21,391 nucleotides of DNA from Bacteroidota bacterium (GTDB lineage Bacteria; Bacteroidota; Bacteroidia; Flavobacteriales; Flavobacteriaceae): assembly GCA_009937085.1 (NCBI GenBank), contig JAACDD010000170.1, positions 1-21,391 of the forward strand, given 5' to 3'. The notes below the pieces were generated by a model. The model was not told where the DNA came from. It saw nothing but the letters and a program-made list of their open reading frames with translations, and made no database searches. Made by a program: the position numbers and the translations under genes. This document shows positions 15,105 through 21,391 of the stretch, piece by piece; positions within the stretch are counted from its first letter, which is position 1; every line of letters begins with the position of its first letter.

Positions 15105-15135
15105 TTTGCGGGGGTAATGATAAGTTCTATATTTG
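15105..15135 (+). promoter_or_regulatory. Bacteroidetes-type promoter for the tRNA-Pro cluster
   Basis: TTTG at 15105-15108, a 19-nt spacer, then TATATTTG at 15128-15135. This is a full match to the -33 TTTG / -7 TAnnTTTG consensus at ideal spacing. The predicted start near 15141 is 8 nt before the mature tRNA. It is the best promoter in the window. Confidence 0.8.
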
Positions 15136-15148
15136 CAGTCCGTTTTTA

Positions 15149-15223
15149 CGGGGTGTAGCGTAGCCCGGTCATCGCGCCTGCTTTGGGAGCAGGAGGTCGC
15201 AGGTTCGAATCCTGCCACCCCGA
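15149..15223 (+). tRNA. tRNA-Pro (anticodon UGG)
   Basis: The acceptor stem CGGGGTG pairs with CACCCCG, with discriminator A15223 and the C1-G72 pair typical of proline tRNAs. The anticodon arm CCTGC-TTTGGGA-GCAGG has TGG in the loop. The T-arm is GCAGG-TTCGAAT-CCTGC. CCA is not encoded. All stems are intact. Confidence 0.97.
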
Positions 15224-15249
15224 CTAAAAATAAATTACATTGGGATATT

Positions 15250-15315
15250 GATGACCCGTCATCGCGTCCCGATGGAATCGGGAAGGTAGCTGACCGAAAA
15301 GTCCTGCCACCCCGA
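15250..15315 (+). pseudogene. Decayed tRNA-Pro-like copy with exchanged anticodon arm
   Basis: Begins GACCCG-TCATCGCG and ends TCCTGCCACCCCGACTAAA, matching the D-arm side and the 3' end (including flank) of the tRNA-Pro(UGG) just upstream. The 17-nt anticodon arm is replaced by TCCCGATGGAATCGGGA (15267-15283), also 17 nt and self-complementary. The 5' acceptor half is not recognisable (TTGGGAT instead of CGGGGTG) and the T-arm is broken (AGCTGACCGAAAAG), so it should not make a functional tRNA. Confidence 0.65.
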
Positions 15316-15343
15316 CTAAATCAACCTTTTGGTTTTAAAACCA

Positions 15344-15421
<78 letters not shown>

Positions 15422-15444
15422 TTCCCTTACATAAACAACGTTTT

Positions 15445-15490
15445 GCCGCAAGCGCATCCCGATGAAATCGGGAGGGTCGCAGGTTTAAAC
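15445..15490 (+). pseudogene. Second tRNA-Pro-like fragment with exchanged anticodon arm
   Basis: GCCGCAAGCGCA, then TCCCGATGAAATCGGGA (15457-15473), then GGGTCGCAGGTTTAAA. The flanks match the D-arm end and T-arm start of tRNA-Pro(GGG), and the 17-nt anticodon arm is replaced by a hairpin one base different from that of the first remnant. The 3' half and acceptor stem are lost. Confidence 0.55.
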
Positions 15491-15501
15491 TTAGCAAAGC
15501 G

Positions 15502-15553
15502 GTCTCACGACCAAAGGGAGTAACACTATTCTAGTGTCTCACGACCAAAAGGA
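15502..15553 (+). repeat. Direct repeat pair, 18-mer
   Basis: GTCTCACGACCAAARGGA occurs at 15502-15519 and again at 15536-15553, differing at one base, with a period of 34 nt. Each copy contains a short dyad (GTC-TCAC-GAC; GGTC/GACC in the first). It follows the tRNA remnants and is probably debris of the same duplication history. Confidence 0.5.
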
Positions 15554-15589
15554 CATCAAACCACCTGCTATAAATCACAGCAATACGTA

Positions 15590-15619
15590 TTGATTGCCGT
15601 ATTTTTTTCTATACTTTTA
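15590..15619 (+). promoter_or_regulatory. Candidate promoter of the HI0933-type flavoprotein gene
   Basis: TTG at 15590-15592, a 19-nt spacer, then TACTTTTA at 15612-15619, one base off TAnnTTTG. Transcription would begin near 15626, about 57 nt before the ATG at 15683. The rest of 15554-15682 contains no gene that I can see. Confidence 0.45.
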
Positions 15620-15682
15620 ACACCTAATGTTGCGTGTAGCGGATTTTATAAATCTACCGTATGCATAAACTATATCTTATCA

Positions 15683-16909
15683 ATGACGAATTACGATGTT
15701 CTTATCGTGGGTGGAGGTGCTGCTGGTTTCTTTTCGGCAATAAACACAGCGCAAAGAAATCCTGCCCTTAAAATTGCGATTTTAGAACGCGGAAATACTG
15801 TTTTGTCTAAAGTGAAGATATCTGGTGGCGGAAGGTGCAATGTTACGCATGCTGAGTTTGAACCAAAGCCGTTAACGCTTCATTACCCAAGAGGACAAAA
15901 AGAATTACTCGGGCCATTTCATACATTTATGACAGGTGATACGATGGAATGGTTTGAAAAACGAGGAGTTGATTTAGTTATTGAAGCGGATGGGCGTGTT
16001 TTTCCTAAGTCAAATTCATCTCAAACGATTATTGATTGTTTTTTATCTGAAGCGCATACATACAAGATCGATATCTTATTGAATCATTCCGTTCAGGATA
16101 TTGAACATGAAAACGGTCAGTGGAAGCTTGCGACTCCCAAGGATACACTTTGCGCAAAAAAGGTCATGATTGCAACAGGAAGTAATCATAAAATATGGAA
16201 ACTGTTGCAAAAACTAGGACATCATACCACTACCCCAGTGCCTTCGCTATTTACATTTACGATTTCAGATCCACGTATTAAATCAATTCCAGGAGTTGTT
16301 GCCAAAAACGTAACACTTTCCGTAAATAATAGTTCATTAACATCATCTGGTCCGCTTCTTATTACGCATTCAGGGGTAAGTGCTCCTTCGGTACTCAAGC
16401 TATCCGCTTACGGAGCGCTTGAACTCGCAAAGCGAAATTATAATTTTGACCTAAAAATAAATTTTATTTCAAAAGAGCTAACCGAATGTGTTGAGGAACT
16501 CGGCATATTTAAAACAACGCTTTCGAAAAAATATGTTCATAAACATACTTTATACGACTTACCTAAACGCTTATGGGAACAACTGGTAAAAGGGGCGGAA
16601 CTTCCAGACGAAATCAAGTGGGCCGAAGTCAATCATAAGCAATTGCATCAGCTTGGATTGCAATTAACATCAGCTGTATTTAAAGTTACTGGAAAAAGTA
16701 CGTTTAAAGAAGAATTTGTGACGGCTGGAGGAATAGACTTAAAAGAGATCAACTTTAAAACTTTTGAAAGCAAACTCCACAGTAATTTATTTTTTGCAGG
16801 CGAGATTCTAAATATTGATGCCGTTACGGGAGGGTTTAATTTTCAAAATGCTTGGACGGGCGGCTTTATTGCTAGTCAGCATATGAGCAATGAAAATAAC
16901 GGAACATAA
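15683..16909 (+). CDS. HI0933/BaiN-family NAD(P)/FAD-dependent oxidoreductase
   Basis: 408 aa from the ATG at 15683 (MTNYDVLIVGGG). The frame is open upstream to a TTG at 15590, but that stretch has no sense as protein and contains the promoter. Dinucleotide-binding motif GGGAAG at 10-15, the family signature KISGGGRCNVTH, then FPKSNSSQT, and the C-terminal FAD motif LFFAGEILNIDAVTGGFNFQNAWTGG split over about 380-400. The family includes YhiN and bile-acid enzyme BaiN; in most bacteria the substrate is unknown. It looks like a core gene, standing alone between the tRNA region and the IS remnant. Confidence 0.93.
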   Translation: MTNYDVLIVGGGAAGFFSAINTAQRNPALKIAILERGNTVLSKVKISGGGRCNVTHAEFEPKPLTLHYPRGQKELLGPFHTFMTGDTMEWFEKRGVDLVIEADGRVFPKSNSSQTIIDCFLSEAHTYKIDILLNHSVQDIEHENGQWKLATPKDTLCAKKVMIATGSNHKIWKLLQKLGHHTTTPVPSLFTFTISDPRIKSIPGVVAKNVTLSVNNSSLTSSGPLLITHSGVSAPSVLKLSAYGALELAKRNYNFDLKINFISKELTECVEELGIFKTTLSKKYVHKHTLYDLPKRLWEQLVKGAELPDEIKWAEVNHKQLHQLGLQLTSAVFKVTGKSTFKEEFVTAGGIDLKEINFKTFESKLHSNLFFAGEILNIDAVTGGFNFQNAWTGGFIASQHMSNENNGT

Positions 16910-17032
16910 AGATCATTTGTCTGCACATATCCCCCTGTTGTCAAGTAAAGTATTGATGTAATTATTACTGCTTTATAGTCATCAATTCTCTTTTTTTAAA
17001 TTAAGTATAATTAGCGAAACCTAATCCTATTT

Positions 17033-17332
17033 TGATGTAATCGGAAAGGGGCAGGTGTAAACTAAGCTAAAAATAAATTTCCAATAGAGTAAGGATAGGC
17101 CCCTACCAGAAATTGTGGATATAAAGCTCGTTTTGAGGATTTGGGAAGCCGACACCGTCTTATTGGCAAAAATTATCAGTCTGCCCTTAACACCCATGGA
17201 GAGAAGAAGTCAATTTTAACTCATCGTAAAGACAGACCAAACCAGTTGCCAAAATATCAATCTTATTATCAGTAAATTAAATATAAGACCCGAAAAATTA
17301 TTGGGGTACAAAACTCCAATAAAGTTTTTTTT
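17033..17332 (+). pseudogene. Remnant of an IS30-family transposase
   Basis: Pieces of one IS30 transposase lie in order. SNRVRIGP is in one frame near 17080-17105. PEIVDIK and then WEADTV (tgg at 17142) are in the next. KNYQSAL is shifted by one base, and PMERRSQF returns to the WEADTV frame. A TAA stop is at 17217, then LIVKTDQTS, and after a jump comes the C-terminal signature LNIRPEKLLGYKTP (17277-17318). WEADTVIGK and RPRKxLGxKTP are hallmarks of IS30. It has at least one stop, at least two frame changes and an internal deletion of the DDE core, so it is dead. The rest of the 480-nt gap (16910-17032 and 17333-17389) shows no gene or clear inverted end. Confidence 0.72.
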
Positions 17333-17389
17333 GTTAATTTTAACGACAATCTTGTCCCCTATTACTTGAATCTTACTGCTTTATCACTT

Positions 17390-17965
17390 ATGTATCATAA
17401 CTATAAAATGCTGTGGGAGCAGATCAAAAGCTCCAATCCGAAGGCCTTTGATGTTTTATATAACAGACTTTGGGAGTCAATGTATATGAAAGCCTATGCT
17501 ATTATAGAGGATAAAAGCTTAGCCAAAGATATTGTACAAGAGGTCTGGATTAATTTATGGGAAAAGCGTCATAAAACTGAAATTGATAATATTGAAGCTT
17601 ATCTTTTTAAGGCGTTAAGGTACAAGGCGTATAATGAATACAGAAATTCAAAAAGGAAAAAAGTGCTGAAAGACGATTATATTAAGTCTAATAAAGCACA
17701 CACTATTTCAAATAATATTGATAACGTCATAAATTTTAACGCCACTCAAAAAACTATTTATTACGCAATTGAAAAACTTCCAAAAAAATGCAAAGAGGTT
17801 TTTAAACTCAGTAGATATGATGGGTTAAAGAACAATGAAATTGCAGAAAAATTAAATTTATCCAAGCGAACAGTGGAAACCCACATTTCTAATGCTTTAA
17901 AGGTCCTTAAGAATAATGCCACACTTAGTCTGTTGTTTCTACTTTCTATATTTAAGGACTTATAA
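17390..17965 (+). CDS. FecI-like ECF RNA polymerase sigma factor
   Basis: 191 aa from the ATG at 17390 (MYHNYKMLWEQIK); a TTG at 17366 and an ATG at 17408 are alternatives. Region 2 contains AFDVLYNRLWESMYMKAYAII and DIVQEVWINLWEKR (47-60). Region 4 (about 130-176) reads LPKKCKEVFKLSRYDGLKNNEIAEKL and then the recognition helix SKRTVETHISNALKVLK. This is the Bacteroidetes family of FecI-type sigma factors that act with a FecR protein and a TonB-dependent transducer. FecR follows after 123 nt and a SusC-type receptor after that, as expected. Composition is more AT-rich than the core genes upstream. Confidence 0.94.
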   Translation: MYHNYKMLWEQIKSSNPKAFDVLYNRLWESMYMKAYAIIEDKSLAKDIVQEVWINLWEKRHKTEIDNIEAYLFKALRYKAYNEYRNSKRKKVLKDDYIKSNKAHTISNNIDNVINFNATQKTIYYAIEKLPKKCKEVFKLSRYDGLKNNEIAEKLNLSKRTVETHISNALKVLKNNATLSLLFLLSIFKDL

Positions 17966-18088
17966 AACGGCTGTTTAACAACTGTTTCTCTTCTCACATT
18001 CAGGCTTTTTTTGATAAAACAAAAAAAAATATACATTTTTTTTACGTGTGCTTCATAATTTTAGGTACATAGTTATGGATACCACAAT

Positions 18089-19216
18089 ATGAGACGAAAA
18101 GAATTAGATAAGATTATAGATAAGTATCTAGAAGGAAATGCATCTTCGCAAGATTTAGAATTATTAGAAAAGTTTGAATTTATTGAAGAAAATAGATTGA
18201 AAAAATCCATTTTTAAGTCTGTTTCAGAAAAAGAAGCTTTAAAAAAAGAGATTCTTCTTAATATCAAGAAAAATAGAATCTCAAGAAAGATAAGGTATTA
18301 TGACTATGCCGCTGCCGCATCGATTGCGCTTCTCGTGTCATTAACATTATATTTTAATAATAAAAATAATGAAACGCTTATTGCCCCTATTATCGTTAAT
18401 ACAAATCCAATTGAGCCTGGCATAGATAAGGCTACCTTAACATTGGAAGACGGCTTGACTGTAAAGCTAGAAAAGGGTAATGTTATCAGTACTAAAAATG
18501 CAAAAAGTGACGGAGAGCAGTTAGTTTATAATCATGCTAAAGCGAAAAAATCATCTAACATAACATACAACTCATTAACGACTCCACGCGGAGGTGAATT
18601 CCAATTAATATTAGCTGACGGCACGAAAGTTTGGATGAATTCTGAATCCCAGTTAAAATATCCAGTCCGTTTTATTGAAGGTAGAACGCTAGAAGTAGAG
18701 CTCGTTTATGGTGAAGCTTATTTTGATGTTTCCCCAAGTACTGATCATAAAAGAAATACGTTTAAGGTCCTCCACAAATCACAAGAAATTGAAGTATTTG
18801 GAACGGAATTTAATGTTAAAGCCTACAAGGATGAGACAACTGTTTACACCACATTAGTGGAAGGAAAAGTAGCTTTAAATACAGGTAATGAAGTGCAAAA
18901 TCTAGCTCCTAATCAACAAGCGGTTTTAAATTTAGAAAGTGGAAATATTGCAATTAAAAATGTAGATGTTAACTCTGTTACTTCTTGGATTCGTGGAGAT
19001 TTTGTGTTCCAACGTAAACCATTAAAGGACATCGTAAAGGTACTATCTCGATGGTATGATGTTGATATAGAGATTCAAAACGCATCACTAGAAGACCTTA
19101 AATTCAACGGCGAATTAAGCAAACATCAAGACTTAGACGAAATTTTGTCACTAATAAAAAATACAAATTTTATATATCAATATGAAAAAACCAATGAAAA
19201 GATAATATTAAAATAA
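18089..19216 (+). CDS. FecR-family anti-sigma factor / signal transducer
   Basis: 375 aa. A cytoplasmic helical N-terminus of about 70 residues should bind the sigma factor. One membrane segment spans about 73-89 (YAAAASIALLVSLTLYF). The periplasmic FecR domain is at about 160-262 (TTPRGGEFQLILADGTKVWMN, VELVYGEAYFDV, FGTEFNVKAY, TTLVEGKVAL). A C-terminal DUF4974 domain is at about 306-375 (FVFQRKPLKDIVKVLSRWYDVDIEI), expected to touch the STN domain of the receptor. It transmits substrate binding at the outer membrane to the sigma factor. The 123-nt gap after the sigma gene holds a poly-A/T stretch and no clear terminator. Confidence 0.94.
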   Translation: MRRKELDKIIDKYLEGNASSQDLELLEKFEFIEENRLKKSIFKSVSEKEALKKEILLNIKKNRISRKIRYYDYAAAASIALLVSLTLYFNNKNNETLIAPIIVNTNPIEPGIDKATLTLEDGLTVKLEKGNVISTKNAKSDGEQLVYNHAKAKKSSNITYNSLTTPRGGEFQLILADGTKVWMNSESQLKYPVRFIEGRTLEVELVYGEAYFDVSPSTDHKRNTFKVLHKSQEIEVFGTEFNVKAYKDETTVYTTLVEGKVALNTGNEVQNLAPNQQAVLNLESGNIAIKNVDVNSVTSWIRGDFVFQRKPLKDIVKVLSRWYDVDIEIQNASLEDLKFNGELSKHQDLDEILSLIKNTNFIYQYEKTNEKIILK

Positions 19217-19220
19217 AAAA

Positions 19221-19262
19221 GAGGGGAAGGATATAAACATCTCACCGTAAATAATTCCCCTC
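19221..19262 (+). promoter_or_regulatory. Inverted repeat in the leader of the SusC gene
   Basis: GAGGGGAA (19221-19228) and TTCCCCTC (19255-19262) are perfect 8-bp complements with a 26-nt spacer, starting 4 nt after the fecR stop. There is no T-run after the right arm, so it is not a standard terminator. It could be an RNA hairpin that attenuates read-through or protects the downstream mRNA, or part of the ECF-dependent promoter region. Confidence 0.4.
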
Positions 19263-19274
19263 TGTAAGTATGAT

Positions 19275-19300
19275 TAACTAATTAAAGTCTAACTAATTAA
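19275..19300 (+). repeat. Tandem TAACTAATTAA repeats upstream of the SusC gene
   Basis: TAACTAATTAA occurs at 19275-19285 and 19290-19300, exact copies with a 15-nt period, ending 13 nt before the ATG at 19314. They could be a regulator site or only AT-rich leader sequence. Confidence 0.35.
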
Positions 19301-19313
19301 TGTATGTAAATTT

Positions 19314-21391
19314 ATGGAAATTAGATCAATTCCAACCTGTTTTCTGTTACGAAAACAACACTTAAAAGCCCTTATGAGAACCTTCATTTTCTTTTGTTAT
19401 TTTTCTGTGTTTGGTGCATATTCTAGTAATGTCATATCTCAAGATGCTACTATTTCAATCGATAATGATAAAGTTGTAACTGTAGATGAAGTTTTTAAAA
19501 GCATAAGTGAACAAACAAATCTTAAATTCATTTATCATGAAGATTTATTTAAAAACTTACCCAAAGTATCATTAAAAAAAGGAAGTATAAAAGTAGACAA
19601 GTTAATACAACAATGTATTGGCAACGCTGATGTGGTTTTCAACTTCACTGATAATAACACTATTATTATAAAGAGTGAAAATAAATCACTCAAAACCAAT
19701 GTATTAAATGATAATAAGTCCCAAGAGATAATAGTATCTGGTATTGTATTCGATGCTAATAATCAACCGCTTCCAGGCGCTAATATTATTGAAAAAGGAA
19801 CAACAAACGGAACTCAAACAGATATTGATGGCGAATTTTCTTTAAAATTAAAAAACAAAAACGCTGTTTTAGTTATTTCGTATTTGGGATTTTTAACGCA
19901 AGAAGTAGCAATCACCAATCAAAAAGAACTTACGATTCGTTTAACAGAGGATGCCGCAGGACTTGATGAAGTTGTTGTTGTGGGGTATGGTTCTCAATCT
20001 AAGCTAAAACTTACCAACGCAATTTCAACTTTAAAAGCTGAAAATATTGTTGATTCCCCAGTTACCAGTTTTGAGGAAGCTATAGCGGGTGAGTTACCTG
20101 GTGTTCAAATTGTACAAACATCTGGAGATCCTGGGAGTAGTTCACAAATTAATATAAGAGGGGTTGGTACTTTAACAGCAAACGCTAGGCCTTTAATTGT
20201 AGTAGACGGATTTCCTGCTGAAAATTTTAGAATTAAGTCTCTAAATCCAAGCGCAATTGAATCCGTTGATATTTTAAAAGATGCAGCTTCTGCCGCTATT
20301 TATGGATCAAGAGGTGCTAACGGTGTCATTATAGTAACTACAAAGAAAGGGAAACAAGGCGATGTAAAATTCTCCTATGATGGGTATACGGGAGTACAAC
20401 AAGTTGCAAATACTATTGACATGCAAGATGCTTACGAAAGAGCAAGGTATGTGGCGGAGGCTAGAAAAACTAGAGGTCGTGCACCGTTGGAATTGTATCA
20501 GCCATACCTTATAGGAAAGCCTGGTCTCACGGATACCAATTGGCAAGATGAGATTTTTAGAACTGCGTTTGTTCAAAATCATAATGTTTCCATTTCGGGT
20601 GGGAATGAAAACATGAATTTTTTTGTTTCCGGTGGCTATTTTGACCAAGATGGTATTGTGCTTGGGTCAAAATACAACAGAATGAATTTCAGAATAAATC
20701 TAAATTTTGATATTTCCAAAAAATGGAAGGCTGGCTTTAATATAGCTCCATCATTTGCAAACAGAAATAAGGTTTCAGATGCCGACCACAAAGGAGATGG
20801 TATTATTCTAACTGCATTAATTACAAATCCCCTATTTAGCCCATACAACAGTGATGGGAGTTTAAATTTAAGTGGGGACATGTTACTTTCTGCTAGAGAA
20901 AATGGTCAAGCACCTGTTGAAAACCCAGTAGCCTTAGCTCTTTTGAATACAGATAAAAGAACCCAGTTTGACATTTTATCTGGAGGTTTTTTAGCGTTTT
21001 CTCCACTGGAAAATTTAAGTTTCAAAACTTATTTGGGCGGAAACTATACCACCTCAAATAGAAAAGCTTTCAGTCCAAATACTGTTGGGGCTTACTCTAT
21101 TTTTGTTGATGATAAACAAGCCACAGCTTTCAAATCGTTTTATGACAGGAAAAACTGGGTAGTTGAAAATACGGTAACATTTGATAAAAAGTTTAATGAT
21201 GCCCATGAATTAAAATTATTGATAGGACAGTCCTATCAAACGGAAAACATAAACACTACAGGTTCCAGCCCTTTATTAGCGCAAATAACTGATGATAATG
21301 GGGTACTTACGACTACTTTTCCTCAATTTGAAGAAGAATGGTCATTAATATCGTATTTAAGTAGAATAAATTACGATTATAAAGATAAATA
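19314..21391 (+). CDS. SusC/RagA-family TonB-dependent outer membrane receptor with STN domain (3' truncated by window)
   Basis: 692 codons are open to the window edge without a stop; complete members have about 1000-1150 residues. The start is at 19314, or possibly M21 at 19374, just before the signal peptide core FIFFCYFSVFGAY. An STN domain (about 46-115; VTVDEVFKSISEQTNLKFIY) is the part that signals to FecR in TonB-dependent transducers. A carboxypeptidase-regulatory-like beta domain follows (about 137-215; VSGIVFDANNQPLPGANI), then the SusC linker DEVVVVGYG (about 217-226). The plug domain includes ELPGVQIVQTSGDPGSSS, NIRGVGTL and SIEILKDAASAAIYG-like sequence, and then the barrel starts. 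It imports oligosaccharide or peptide ligands with a SusD partner, which should lie just beyond the window. The ligand is unknown. Confidence 0.95.
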   Translation, partial: MEIRSIPTCFLLRKQHLKALMRTFIFFCYFSVFGAYSSNVISQDATISIDNDKVVTVDEVFKSISEQTNLKFIYHEDLFKNLPKVSLKKGSIKVDKLIQQCIGNADVVFNFTDNNTIIIKSENKSLKTNVLNDNKSQEIIVSGIVFDANNQPLPGANIIEKGTTNGTQTDIDGEFSLKLKNKNAVLVISYLGFLTQEVAITNQKELTIRLTEDAAGLDEVVVVGYGSQSKLKLTNAISTLKAENIVDSPVTSFEEAIAGELPGVQIVQTSGDPGSSSQINIRGVGTLTANARPLIVVDGFPAENFRIKSLNPSAIESVDILKDAASAAIYGSRGANGVIIVTTKKGKQGDVKFSYDGYTGVQQVANTIDMQDAYERARYVAEARKTRGRAPLELYQPYLIGKPGLTDTNWQDEIFRTAFVQNHNVSISGGNENMNFFVSGGYFDQDGIVLGSKYNRMNFRINLNFDISKKWKAGFNIAPSFANRNKVSDADHKGDGIILTALITNPLFSPYNSDGSLNLSGDMLLSARENGQAPVENPVALALLNTDKRTQFDILSGGFLAFSPLENLSFKTYLGGNYTTSNRKAFSPNTVGAYSIFVDDKQATAFKSFYDRKNWVVENTVTFDKKFNDAHELKLLIGQSYQTENINTTGSSPLLAQITDDNGVLTTTFPQFEEEWSLISYLSRINYDYKDK

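Noticed and set aside
15502..15553. Possible CRISPR array
   Set aside because: There are only two 18-nt copies with a 16-nt spacer and no cas genes.
15580..15608. ATACG...CGTAT followed by seven T as a terminator after the tRNA cluster
   Set aside because: The stem is only 5 AT-rich pairs with a 10-nt loop, and the same bases form a near-consensus promoter (TTG-N19-TACTTTTA). The palindrome CAATACGTATTG at 15581-15592 is probably incidental.
16921..16950. Possible insertion-sequence end near CCCCCTGTTGTCAAG
   Set aside because: I find no matching inverted copy at the other side of the IS30 remnant and no target-site duplication.
19217..19262. The GAGGGGAA/TTCCCCTC repeat as a Rho-independent terminator
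   Set aside because: No T-run follows the right arm and the loop is 26 nt.

Overview
The window looks like chromosomal DNA of a Bacteroidota species, most likely a member of the Flavobacteriaceae. The signs are low GC, TAnnTTTG promoter boxes in place of sigma70 boxes, no clear Shine-Dalgarno sequences, many lipoproteins, a SusC-type outer membrane protein preceded by FecI/FecR-type regulators, and family choices typical of flavobacteria (DUF2061 next to cysH, a sulfite reductase with a HEPN tail, DUF3089, DUF4442). I cannot name a genus.

Region 1 (1-8519): tRNA-Ser(UGA) and a bidirectional terminator, followed by a complete assimilatory sulfate-reduction locus. An Rrf2-family regulator is transcribed leftward. 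Opposite it, nine genes run rightward with 4-17 nt overlaps or a 1 nt gap: DUF2061 membrane protein, APS reductase (cysH), both ATP sulfurylase subunits (cysD, cysN), a sulfite reductase hemoprotein with a C-terminal HEPN domain, uroporphyrinogen-III methyltransferase, the siroheme-synthase N-terminal enzyme, a thioredoxin-reductase-like ferredoxin-NADP+ reductase and a [2Fe-2S] ferredoxin. Together they encode sulfate activation, both reduction steps, siroheme synthesis and a plausible electron supply. A perfect dyad between the regulator and the operon is the likely Rrf2 operator.

Region 2 (8521-15025): housekeeping and envelope genes. These are a DUF3089 lipoprotein, an SGNH-hydrolase lipoprotein, a Cu/Zn superoxide dismutase lipoprotein, a PlsC-like acyltransferase, a cyclophilin lipoprotein, OxyR with its redox cysteines at positions 199 and 208, a small unknown protein, a DUF4442 hotdog protein and thioredoxin reductase. 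Convergent neighbours here are packed with gaps of 0-1 nt or overlap.

Region 3 (15105-15560): tRNA-Pro(UGG) with a textbook Bacteroidetes promoter, and tRNA-Pro(GGG). Each is followed by a decayed tRNA-like copy in which the 17-nt anticodon arm is replaced by nearly the same hairpin. Two copies of an 18-mer repeat follow.

Region 4 (15590-21391): an HI0933/BaiN-like flavoprotein, then a wrecked IS30-family transposase, then a FecI-like ECF sigma factor, a FecR-type anti-sigma factor and the start of an STN-containing SusC/RagA TonB-dependent receptor that runs off the window. This last part looks like the start of a nutrient-uptake (polysaccharide-utilisation type) locus controlled by cell-surface signalling. 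The most noteworthy items are the HEPN-sulfite reductase fusion in its self-contained operon, the Rrf2 operator, and the tRNA-Pro remnants with exchanged anticodon arms.
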